This document shows, in pieces, positions 12,001 through 22,529 of a DNA stretch of 64,000 nucleotides. How positions within the stretch are numbered: position 1 is the stretch's first letter; each line of letters opens with the position of its first letter. Source of the stretch: Strigamia acuminata (lineage: Eukaryota > Arthropoda > Chilopoda > Geophilomorpha > Linotaeniidae); assembly GCA_949358305.1 (NCBI GenBank), contig OX442314.1, forward strand, positions 6,947,087 through 7,011,086, in the 5' to 3' direction. The position numbers and the translations under genes are program-made. The notes under the pieces were generated by a model, which worked only from the letters and a program-made list of their open reading frames with translations, did not search any database and was not told the origin of the DNA.

Positions 12001-15000
12001 TGGCGTTTCATCAAGTCCCGGCGCTTATTTACGCCCGGCGCTTATTTACGCCCGGCGTTTATTCGAGGCCGTACGGTAAGTCAACAAAGTTTCAACAAAT
12101 TTCGTCAAATTCCAACAAATTTCGTCAAATTCCAACAAATTTCGTCAAATTTCGTCAAATTTCAACAAATTTCGTCAAATTTCAACAAATTTCGTCACAT
12201 TTGAACAAATTTCGTCAAATTTGAACAAATTTCGTCAAATTTCAACAAATGTCGTCAAATTTCAACAAATGTCGTCAAATTTCAACAAATGTCGTCAAAT
12301 TAAGTCAAATTTCGTCAAATTAAGTCAAATTTTGTCAAATTTTGTCAAATTTCAACTAAAATAACCAAACTCAAAAATAAAATCCAGAAACCTCACCTTG
12401 CATTACAACAAATGACAATAAAATGAACCCGGTGTACATTTTGCCAACCGCATTCCACATGAACTTGTAAACTCGATATTTCATTATCCCCTCGGCCATT
12501 TCTTCATCGTAGATCAACGTGGCCGACGATTTCGACGCTAAAGGCTCGATAGTCACTTGACTGTCGTTCGACACAACCGGCGCCGGTCTTTTGCCGGTGC
12601 TGTTTCTTTTCGCCTTTTCGCCAGTCAAATATTGCAAACTCGAGCTGGAAACCGGCAAAACCGTCGACAGTTTCTGCTCAAACACCGCGGCCGGCGGTCC
12701 TAGAATCAATCAATTAAATCAGATAAATCAAATAAATCAATTGATTCAACCTTTTTCTATGATTTTTCCGTCTTTGAAGATGTAGACGAAGTCGGCCGCG
12801 TAGAGGAATTTCATTTGGTGCGTGCACAGGATGCGAGTCGTGTTGGCCAGGGAGCCGCGGATGCAATTGTTGTAAATGTGGTAGGCAACGTGGGCGTCGA
12901 GGGAGCCAAATGGATGGTCGAGGAGGTATATTTTTCGTTTCTGGTAAATGGCACGAGCAAAGGCCATTCGCATTTTTTGGCCGGCACTTAGCGTTGTTCC
13001 TTTGTCGCCCACTTCCGTGCTGTCTCCGGAAGGAAATTTCTGGAAATTTCATTCAAATTCCACCAAATTTCAACAAATCACATCAAAATTTCAACAAATC
13101 ACATCAAAATTTCAACAAATCACATCAAAATTTCAACAAATCACATCAAAATTTCAACAAATCACATCAAAATTTCAACAAATCACATCAAAACTTCAAC
13201 AAATCACATCAAAATTTCAACAAATCACATCAAAATTTCAACAAATCACATCAAAACTTCAACAAATCACATCAAAATTTCAACAAATCACATCAAAACT
13301 TCAACAAATCACATCAAAATTTCAACAAATCACATCAAAATTTCAACAAATTACATCAAATCAAATTAAAATTTCAACAAATCACATCAAATCACATCAA
13401 AATTTTAACAAATCACATCAAATCACATCAAAATTTTAACAAATCACATCAAACCAAATCAAAATTTTAACAAATCACATCAAACCAAATCAAAATTTCA
13501 ACAAATCACATCAAAATTTCAACAAATCACATCAAAATTTCAACAAATCACATCAAAATTTCATCAAATCACATCAAATCAAATCAAAATTTCAACTAAT
13601 TACATCAAATCACATCAAAATTTCAACAAATCACATCACATCAAATCAAAATTTTAACAAATCACATCAAACCAAATCAAAATTTCAACATATCACAACA
13701 AAATTTCAACAAATCACATCAAAATTTCATCAAATCACATCAAATCAAATCAAAATTTCAACTAATTACATCAAATCACATCAAAATTTCAACAAATCAC
13801 ATCGAAATTACCTCCAAATCTTCGACCAAAGCACACGATTCTAAAACCGACTGGTATCTCATCACCTCCAACGGCGCTCCAAACAAAATGTTGTCTTTAA
13901 TGGACCCGCTTTGGACCCACGTCTCTTGCGACACAAAACCGAAGCCGCTCTCTTGTCGCCGCAAAGCGACGGTTCCCGTCGTTTTCCACATTTCTCCCAT
14001 TATTGCGTGCAAGAGCGACGATTTGCCGGATCCAACTTGGCCATAAACGCCAATAAATTGACCTTCCAAGACGTCCATGTTGACCGGGCCCAGTACAAAT
14101 CTTCTGGGAATGTGTTTTGAGTACGCGTGCAGTGAGGGGAAGTCGTGCTTTTTCTTTTTTTTCTTTTTAGGACTGTTTGTTTGAGGTGTTTGTTGAGGGA
14201 CATCTCCCCACATAAACATGGCGTCCTTCATTTGCAGGTGCAGTTTGTGTCTTGGTGTGTCTACAAGAGAAGATTTTAGAAATTCAAATTTTAGACATTC
14301 AAATTTTAGACATTCAAATTTTAGACATTCAAATTTTAGACATTCAAATTTTAAAAATTCATTCTTTTTTTGAAATTCAAAATTTAGAAATTCATTCTTT
14401 TTTTGAAATTCAAAATTTAGAAATTCATTCTTTTTTTGAAATTCAAAATTTAGAAATTCATTCTTTTTTAAAAATTCAAAATTTAGAAATTTTTTTTAGA
14501 AATTTAGAAATTTAATTTTTTTTAGAAATTTAGAAATTTAATTTTTTTTAGAAATTTAGAAATTTAATTTTTTTTAGAAATTTAGAAATTTAATTTTTTT
14601 TAGAAATTTAGAAATTTAATTTTTTTTAGAAATTTAGAAAAATCCAATATTTAGAAATTCAGAAATTCAAAAGATTTCTAAATTTTATTCAAGATTTCTA
14701 AATTCAGAAATTCAAAACATTTCTAAAGTTTATTCAAGATTTATAAATTCAAACAATTTAGAAATTAAAAAACTAAGAAATTTAGAAATTCAAAAAAAAA
14801 AAGAAATTTAGAAATTCAAAAAAATAAGAAATTTAGAAACTCAAAAAATAAGATATTTAGAAATTCAAAAAAAAAGAGATTTAGAAATCCAAAAGAATAA
14901 GAAATTTAGAAACTCAAAAAACTTATAAAATTACGTACAAAATTTAGAAATCTAAAAGTTCAAAATTTTTATAAATCTAAAAATTCAAATTATTTAGTAA

Positions 15001-18000
15001 TTCAATAACAATTAAAATTCAAAAACATAATTCACAAATTCAAATTTGGAAATTCAAAACAAAATTCCAAATCTAAACACACAAATCCAAACTTTACCAT
15101 TTAACTTAGCGTAATAAGTCTTCCGGTCAATCTCCGAAAACAACAAAAACCTCTCAATTCTTTTCAACGAAATCCACGCTTCCATTAATCCATTAATGGT
15201 CCAAGGAAACACATTCAAAGGCACAAGCAGAATATTAATCAAAGCCAAACTGGTAAAAACCTGAAAACAAAACTTCAATTCCCCCATTCAAAAAACACAT
15301 TATTTGCATACTTTCGACGTAGTCAACGTTCTTCCCAGCACAAACACGTAAGCAAAAAACGTAAGAAACGCAATAAGCATCGACGAAGTCGCCCAAAAAT
15401 AAACACAAACCGCGTCCAAATACTTCCTCCCCTAAACAAATAAATCAATAAATCAAATAAATCAAATAAAATACAATATTATCAAACTTACGGCCAAAGA
15501 TGCCACTTCCGATTCCCGCAACCCGGAAATCCATCGAAGAAAATGTCGCTCCCACGCATTCAACTTGACAACGTGGATTGAATTCAATGCCTCATTCATC
15601 AACTACAAATAAAACAAAAATCAATAAATAAAAATCAAATCAACTGTAACGCCTCGCAATGTTTGAATCATTAGTTTTTTTAACGCCCACCAGACGGCGC
15701 TCTTACATCTACCTAACTGACCAATCAATTATTATTGGAATGATGTAAACATTGCGCGGAAAAGCCGGCGTATGTAAGGTAACAATTTTTTAGGGTCTTA
15801 AGGTAACAATTTCAAACAAATAAAAACCTTGACTCTCGCATCTTTTTCTTTCATCATTGAATTCCCAAACTTGGCAATCTTCTTGGCCAAAAAGAAATTC
15901 GTATAAATGACGGCCAAACCAAAACTCATCCCGAACAAGGACGCCAGTTCCATTTGCGTGTAAAGCAAATACATGCACGACAGAATCTGATTTAATTCAT
16001 TAAATTAAATTAAATTAAATTAAATTAAATTAAATTAAAATTAAATTGAATAAACCTGGAGCGGCAAACTCCAAATGTTATGAAAATTGGGACAGAAAGT
16101 GAGTATGCGGTCCGTGTCGTTGCTGATGAAATTGATCATCTCGCCGGCATTCACCTTCATCAGCTCGTTGGAGTTGGTGGCCAACACCTTGCGGTAGACG
16201 GTCGTGATGATGGCGGCGCGGATTTTGAGCGCGATGCGGTAAATGAGGAAAAAGAACTGCGAGTTGAGCAGAGTGGTGAGGAGCGTGCACAAACACAAGC
16301 AGGCGGCGTAGTAATAGGCTTGTTGCTTGTAGTTGCCGCTCGTCTCGAGAAAGAGGAGGAGTTTGTTGAGGAGGACGGGCGCGACGAAGCCGGTGCAGTC
16401 GGTGGCGAATTTGAGGAAGCCGAGGGCGATGTATTGGTAGCCGAAGCATTTCATGAGGGCTTCGAAGAGCGGCACGTGCTTGGTGTTGGTGGTGGAGGAT
16501 TCTGACACGTCCGAACTGCGGCTGCGCGATTTCTTTTTGCTTTTGTTTTTCAGACCTTCGTAGACTTCGAGAAACATTTTGTCGATGTTTTGCGCTTGGA
16601 GTTTTGGTGGAAGGTTGATTAGGTCGTCGGAGTTGTTGAGGTTATAGTTGGCGCCTCTGACCATGAGGGGATCCACCCACGAGAATGTGATGAGGGAGAT
16701 TACTAAACATCTGCAAATTCAACTCTTATTAATATTTTTATTACTCCGTATCATTAAATTTTCTTTTAATTTGAGTTGTTTTTGGATTTTTGGATGAAAT
16801 TTTGGATGAAATTTTTAAATTTTAGATGAAATTTTTAAATTTTGGATGAAATTTTTAAATTTTGGATGAAATTTTTAAATTTTGGATGAAATTTTTAAAT
16901 TTTGGATAAAATTTTTAAATTTTGGATAAAATTTTTAAATTTTGGATGAAATTTTTAAATTTTGGATGAAATTTTTAAATTTTGGATGAAATTTTTAAAT
17001 TTTGGATGAAATTTTTAAATTTTGGATAAAATTTTCAAATTTTGGATAAAATTTTTAAATTTTGGATAAAATTTTTAAATTTTGGATGAAATTTTTAAAT
17101 TTTGGATAAAATTTTTAAATTTTGGATGAAATTTTTAAATTTTGGATGAAATTTTTAAATTTTGGATGAAATTTTTAAATTTTGGATAAAATTTTTAAAT
17201 TTTGGATGAAATTTTTAAATTTTGGATAAAATTTTTAAATTTTGGATGAAATTTTCAAATTTTGGATGAAATTTTTAAATTTTGGATGAAATTTTTAAAT
17301 TTTGGATAAAATTTTCAAATTTTGGATAAAATTTTTAAATTTTGGATGAAATTTTTAAATTTTGGATGAAATTTTTAAATTTTGGATGAAATTTTTAAAT
17401 TTTGGATGAAATTTTTAAATTTTGGATGAAATTTTTAAATTTTGGATAAAATTTTCAAATTTTGGATAAAATTTTCAAATTTTGGATGAAATTTTTAAAT
17501 TTTGGATGAAATTTTCAAATTTTGGATGAAATTTTTAAATTTTGGATGAATATTTTAAATTTTGGATGAAATTTTCAAATTTTGGATAAAATTTTTAAAT
17601 TTTGGATGAAATTTTTAAATTTTGGATGAAATTTTCAAATTTTGGATGAAATTTTCAAATTTTGGATGAAATTTTCAAATTTTGGATGAAATTTTCAAAT
17701 TTTGGATGAAATTTTCAAATTTTGGATGAAATTTTCAAATTTTGGATGAAATTTTCAAATTTTGGATGAAATTTTCAAATTTTGGATGAAATTTTCAAAT
17801 TTTGGATGAAATTTTCAAATTTTGGATGAAATTTTCAAATATTGGATGGAATTTTCAAATTTTGGATGAATTTTCAAGATCTAAATTCAATTTTCCAAAA
17901 TTCCGAATTCAATTTTCCAAAATTCCGAATTCAATTTTCCAAAATTCCAAATTCAATTTTCCAAAAATCCAAATTCAATTTTCCAAAAATCCAAATTGAG

Positions 18001-18789
18001 TTTTCCAAAAACCCAAATTCAATTTTCCAAAAACTCAAATCCAATTAAAACAAACAAAAACGTCCATATTTACACTTTATCAACGATCCTCTGAAAAAAC
18101 CTCTTAACCGCCCCAAACACCGCAAACCGTCCACTCCTCGCGCTCCTCTGTCCGTCGCTCGGCGCCAAAAAACTCGCGCACAGCACGAAAAAATAACAAA
18201 ACTGAAAAAGCGCCGAGCCAAACAACACGTGTCTATCCCAACTATGCCTCAATTCGTCCGCCACATCGTCCTTCTCCGCCTCCGCCTCCGCATTCGCGTA
18301 AAACGTAAACGACACCTGATAAACCAAGGCCACGACCGTCAGCACCCAGCTCGCATTCACGAGCACGTGTCCCGAGTGGTGCACGACCATCTCCGACTCC
18401 AAAACGCGCAAATACTGCTGGTGCAGCAGCCAGCCGAACATCATGAAGCCGCACACGGTCACGTCCACCCAGTTGACCGTGCCCTCGTGCACCTTGATCA
18501 CCATCTGGATGACGGGACACGTGGCCAGGCAGAGCGCGAAAAAGATGCGGATTTTGAGCAGCACGAGCGACACGCTGTGCTGGCGGATGACCGGCTTGCG
18601 CGTCGAGAAGACGAGGTAGTAGGCGGAGCAGAGCGTGAAGAAGCTGTACAGCACGCAGAACACGATGAGGTGCTGCAGCCAGCGCGGGATTTCGAGGTTT
18701 TCCACCGGAACATTCAGCTGCTGGAAGCGGCCCGACCATTCCGCCATTTCGTTCCATTTCTTCGCCACGTTCACGATCGCTTCTTCCAT
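6033..18789 (-). CDS. ABCC10: ABCC10/MRP7-like ABC transporter (gene A)
   Basis: Nineteen exons, 5' to 3': 18789-18074, 16710-16056, 15986-15828, 15602-15492, 15431-15312, 15260-15098, 14260-13812, 13039-12751, 12699-12397, 11843-11702, 11639-11405, 10376-10161, 10094-9967, 9449-9283, 8779-8619, 8020-7767, 6985-6908, 6845-6680, 6332-6033. The total is 4812 nt (1603 residues), in frame throughout. Order: a five-helix-type TMD0 (exon 1), TMD1 starting at FSWVDPL, NBD1 (Walker [12 protein letters not shown] near residue 715; signature LSAGQ near 808), TMD2 ([12 protein letters not shown]), NBD2 (Walker [11 protein letters not shown]; signature SSGQ; Walker B ILCIDE). Length and TMD0 match MRP7 rather than MRP4. 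Role in the family: ATP-driven export of lipophilic and conjugated anions across the plasma membrane. Oddities: the second Walker B acid of NBD1 is His (LLDHP); a Lys-rich insert precedes NBD1; the NBD2 D-loop reads SNLD. The start MEEAIVN at 18789 was chosen by comparison with gene B; an upstream in-frame ATG exists at 18861. Confidence 0.92.
7091..7161. repeat. Perfect 18-bp inverted repeat (hairpin/MITE core) in gene A intron
   Basis: ATACCTTGTTTACACCAA at 7091-7108 and its exact complement at 7144-7161, with a 35-nt loop. It is probably a small foldback element between the exons at 8020-7767 and 6985-6908. Confidence 0.7.
8573..8612. repeat. (ATTT)n microsatellite
   Basis: About nine tandem ATTT units directly next to the 3' end of the gene A exon 8779-8619. 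Confidence 0.9.
9515..9775. repeat. 20-bp minisatellite in gene A intron
   Basis: Thirteen nearly perfect copies of AAATCTGCAGTTTTACACAT between the exons at 10094-9967 and 9449-9283. Confidence 0.95.
10440..11165. other. Unclassified GC-richer insert in gene A intron
   Basis: It lies between the exons at 11639-11405 and 10376-10161 and is richer in GC than the flanking intron. It contains TACAGGGTGGAAG near 10564 (mariner-like terminal motif) and CAATGGCCC near 10487, a motif also seen at about 54709. It is probably a composite of old transposon pieces; no coding capacity is recognised. Confidence 0.35.
11915..12078. mobile_element. MITE with TACCGTA termini in gene A intron
   Basis: A 164-bp element with inverted ends (TACCGTACTGCCTCGAATAA against TTATTCGAGGCCGTACGGTA) around GGCGTTTATT/GCGCTTATTT motifs. 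Related ends occur at 28668-29340. Confidence 0.7.
12079..12352. repeat. Degenerate minisatellite of TTCAACAAATTTCGTCAAA type
   Basis: Mixed 9- and 18/19-bp units of (TTCAACAAA)(TTTCGTCAAA) fill the rest of the intron upstream of exon 12699-12397. Confidence 0.85.
13054..13800. repeat. 20-bp minisatellite filling a gene A intron
   Basis: About 37 copies of TTCAACAAATCACATCAAAA, with 10-bp CAAATCACAT insertions in the second half. It occupies nearly the whole intron between exons 14260-13812 and 13039-12751. Confidence 0.95.
14268..15050. repeat. AT-rich compound minisatellite in gene A intron
   Basis: Successive blocks of ATTTTAGACATTCAA, TTTTTTGAAATTCAAAATTTAGAAATTCATTC and TTTAGAAATTTAATTTTTTTTAG-type units grade into degenerate AATTTAGAAATTCAAAA sequence. 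Confidence 0.85.
15997..16045. repeat. (TTAAA)n microsatellite
   Basis: About eight pentamer units in the short intron between exons 16710-16056 and 15986-15828. Confidence 0.85.
16784..17876. repeat. 20-bp minisatellite in intron 1 of gene A
   Basis: About 54 copies of TTTGGATGAAATTTTTAAAT. Two dimorphic positions (GATGA/GATAA and TTTTT/TTTTC) are distributed in runs, which suggests block-wise expansion. A different TTCAATTTTCCAAAATTCCAAA-type array follows to about 18045. Confidence 0.95.
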
Positions 18790-19291
18790 TTCGATCGATC
18801 GGCGACTACAAATTTTAATTTCAATTTTAAAAAACCGATGTGTAGACATTGTGTGTGTCAAATACGTACAGAAATCGATGAGTCGATCACTTTTAATTCT
18901 AAAACTTATAATCGGCTGGTCGCGGACACTTTCAATAATGGCGCTGAAAAGTGTTCGTGTGGTATTTACTCGCTAGAGTGCGTGATTATTTTTTTTTATA
19001 AATACTTTTTAAAATTAAAATTAAAATATTTGATTTATTTTCTAAAGTTCTTCGTTTTATTTTTATTTATTTCTGTTTAATTCTATTTAATTCCATTTCA
19101 TTCTATTGAAGGAGTCGAACAGCATCTATCTCAATTCGAGACGTGTTGTTTGTAAACCGAACCGATGCGACGTGTTGCATATCTACAAATCCAGCCGGTT
19201 CGAACTCACCGACGAGCTAGCGATTAATTTGTATGAACCAAATTTTAATCTTAGACACTGCCATTAATTTTCTTTTATTATCTTAGCCACC
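18790..19291. promoter_or_regulatory. Divergent (bidirectional) promoter region of the ABCC10-like pair
   Basis: Only 502 bp separate the start codons of the two head-to-head transporters. Both starts lie just after an AG that could end a 5' UTR intron (TTTGTAG at about 18807 on the minus strand; TTATCTTAG before CCACCATG on the plus strand). The plus-strand ATG has a strong GCCACC context. No TATA box is obvious in either direction. Confidence 0.65.
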
Positions 19292-22200
19292 ATGAATCCT
19301 CCTAGCTGGTACTGGCACGATCTATGCAACGAACGACTCAACAGCAACAGCAGCATCATCTGGGACCCAACAACAAACACCCTCAACCCCTGCTTCGAAT
19401 CCCTAGCAGTCAAATGCCCAGTCTACGCCATCTTCGCCATAATCTGCGCATACTACACCGGCTACAAAAAGAAGAGAGTGAAAAGAAAATCGCCATTCAC
19501 GCACCTGCTCAGCGCAAGATTCGTCACAACATTCCTTATTTTTCTCTGCCCAGTGGTCGACTTAACGCTGAAAATCGTCCACCACCAAACACTATCGCTC
19601 GTCACATACGTCACATTCGCAGTGACCACCTGTTCGTGGCTCCTGCACCTAACTTACCTCATAACTCTCCGCTCTGGCATCACCGTCCACTGCAGAGGAC
19701 CCTGGCGCATGATCTTGGCGTGGTTTTTGACCTGGATCGTGGCCGGCATCGACATAATGGACGTGGTCAAGAAATCAATGTCCACGGCGGACCCCCAACA
19801 AATCATTCTATTCGTCTCGTGCTTGCTGCAAGTGTGTTACTTGGCTACATTGGTCCCTAAAGGGATTGGCGAGGTCGGCGACTACTACCCGCTTTTGAGA
19901 GTCAACGTGGATGACCAAGAAACCGAGAGTTTTTTGGCTAGTTATCGGCAAGAGGAGACTGGCGGCACCCCCGTGTGGTCCGACCTGGGAGTAGCCATGC
20001 ACGGCACGGGGTTAGCGAATCGCTTGACCTTCCGCTGGGTTCTGCCACTCATGGACAGAGGCGCCAAATTGTTGTTGCGCACGCCGGAACATTTGTTCGA
20101 GTTGCCGCACTCGCTGCGCACGAGTTTCGTGCACACAAAGTTCTGGATTCTGTACAAGGATTTCGAGCTGCGCAGAGGAATACGCCGGCTCGTCGTGGAT
20201 GCCGAAAACGACGGCTTGGCTCCGCCGACCGTCGAGCGCGAGCCGGTTTCGCTTTTAAGGGTTTTGTTGGCGTGTTTCGGGGCCGAGTATTTTGCTCTGG
20301 CGGTTCCGAAGTTTCTGGCGGACTCGCTCACATTTTGCAGCCCGTTGTTGCTTAACGCGGTGGTCAGTTTTAAGCAGGACGAGGCGGAGGCCAGGTGGCA
20401 CGGTTGGGCTTACGTCGGGGCTATGTTTGGCACTACGTTGACGGTGGCGTTTCTGGGCACGCAGTTTCAGTTTTGGATGAGTAATTTGGGCCTCAAGATC
20501 AGGGGTGTCGTGGTCACGGCTATTTACAGGAAATGTTTGGTGACGAGTGTTTCGACGGTGACCGCGTTGAACACGGGCAAGATCGTGAATTACATGAGTA
20601 CGGATACCGATCGGATTGTCAATTTTTGTCCCAGTTTCCATCAGTTTTGGAGTTTGCCTTTACAGGTGTGTGTAATAAAAATGTTTAATTAATTTCCGGC
20701 TCTCCCCGTATTTTCAATAGGATTTTTTAATGTTTTAATTTTATCTCTAGATTGCTGTTTGCATTGCACTTTTATACCAACAAGTTGGACTGGCTTGCTT
20801 GACTGGCATTGGGTTTGTTGTTGTTCTCATTCCAATCAACAAATGGCTGGCCAATAAAATTGGCACGCTCAGTGTCAGCATGATGGCCCAGAAAGACCAG
20901 AGAGTTAAGTTAAGTCAAGTCAAATAAATGTATTTCTATTAACTTTTCACAGAGAAATTTGGCTAAATTTATCCTGCACGGGTTTGGTGACCCTTAAATA
21001 TGACCGACAGTTAACTGATTAACTGCCCGATCTATCCAGATTTTTCGGAATAAATTTGTTCCCAGTTTCCCTGATTTAACACTAGAACGGCGAGACCGGT
21101 CATAACAATCAGAATAGCTAAATCCCATGGAAATAAACCTCGTGGAAATAAATCCCGTGGAAATAAACCCCGTGGAAATAAATCCCGTGGAAATAAATCA
21201 CGTAGAAATAAATCCCGTGGAAATAAACCCCGTGGAAATAAATCCCGTGGAAATAAATCCCGTGGAAATAAATCCCGTGGAAATAAACCCCGTGGAAATA
21301 AATCCCGTGGAAATAAACCCCGTGGAAATAAATCCCGTGGAAATAAATCCCGTAGAAAAATATATCCCGTGGAAATATATCCCGTGGAAATAAATCCCGT
21401 GGAAATAAATCCCGTGGAAATAAATCCCGTGGAAATAAATCCCGTGGAAATAAATCCCGTGGAAATAAATCCCGTGGAAATAAACCCCGTGGAAATAAAC
21501 CCCGTGGAAATAAACCCCGTGGAAATAAATCCCGTGGAAATAAATCCCGTGGAAATAAATCCCGTGGAAATAAACCCCGTGGAAATAAACCCCGTGGAAA
21601 TAAACCCCGTGGAAATAAATCCCGTGGAAATAAACCCCGTGGAAATAAACCCCGTGGAAATAAATCCCGTGGAAATAAACCCCGTGGAAATAAACCCCGT
21701 GGAAATAAACCCCGTGGAAATAAACCCCGTGGAAATAAATCCCGTAGAAATAAACCCCGTGGAAATAAATCCCGTGGAAATAAATCTCGTGGAAATATAT
21801 CTCGTGGAAATAAATCTCGTGGAAATAAATCCCGTGGAAATATATCCCGTGGAAATAAATCCCGTGGACTCGTGTGTTGCTTTTACGTCCAACAGGTGGC
21901 ACTGGCGCTGTTTCTCAAAAAAGCACGTTTTTACCTGTCATAGGAGTGACATCCATATAAAAACCACACAGAAACACGCGCCTATTAGAATGCAACGTTG
22001 TGTCCGAATTTCATAGCAATCGGTGAAGAACTTTCGGAGATATAAGATTAGTAACAAACGGACATTACAACGGACATTACATTTTTATTCATATAGATTA
22101 CATTATTGCACATTAATTTATTATTTAGTGATTAAAGATTATTGAATTATTATTTTCTCAATGGGTTATTATGACTGGTTTCGGCCGTTCTAGGTAGGGG

Positions 22201-22486
22201 AAATTCTGGCCATTCTAACTTCTAATGTTAAACAGTCGCGGTTAAATGTCGTGATGATATTCGCAGGATGAACCTTAAATTTGTTGGAAATCCTCTTTGA
22301 AAAAGGTCTATTTTAATTAATCCAAGGAAAATAATGATAAACTGTTAACCAAAAACAGATGATGAATGAAATTCTTTGCGGGATGTTAACCATCAAGTTT
22401 TTCGGCTGGGAAAATAACTTTTGTCAACGAATTTCCGAATACCGACACGCCGAACTGGGATCACTCAAAGTATAATTCCAATCAAT

Positions 22487-22529
<43 letters not shown>

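Noticed and set aside
12910-13470. Repeat ORFs (KSHQNFN, QQITSKF)
   Set aside because: A 20-bp intronic minisatellite read in frames overlapping the edge of a real minus-strand exon (13039-12751).
16078-16505. ORFs overlapping gene A exon 2 in other frames
   Set aside because: Shadows of the exon at 16710-16056, whose frame encodes the ABCC TMD1.
18229-20641. Several 130-280-residue ORFs opposite the ABCC10 first exons
   Set aside because: Antisense shadows of GC-richer coding exons; the sense frames have clear homology and splice sites.
21032-22016. Long ORFs of FISTG, VEINP and YFHGI repeats
   Set aside because: A 15-bp minisatellite inside an ABCC10 intron; the unit is a multiple of 3, so frames remain open by chance.
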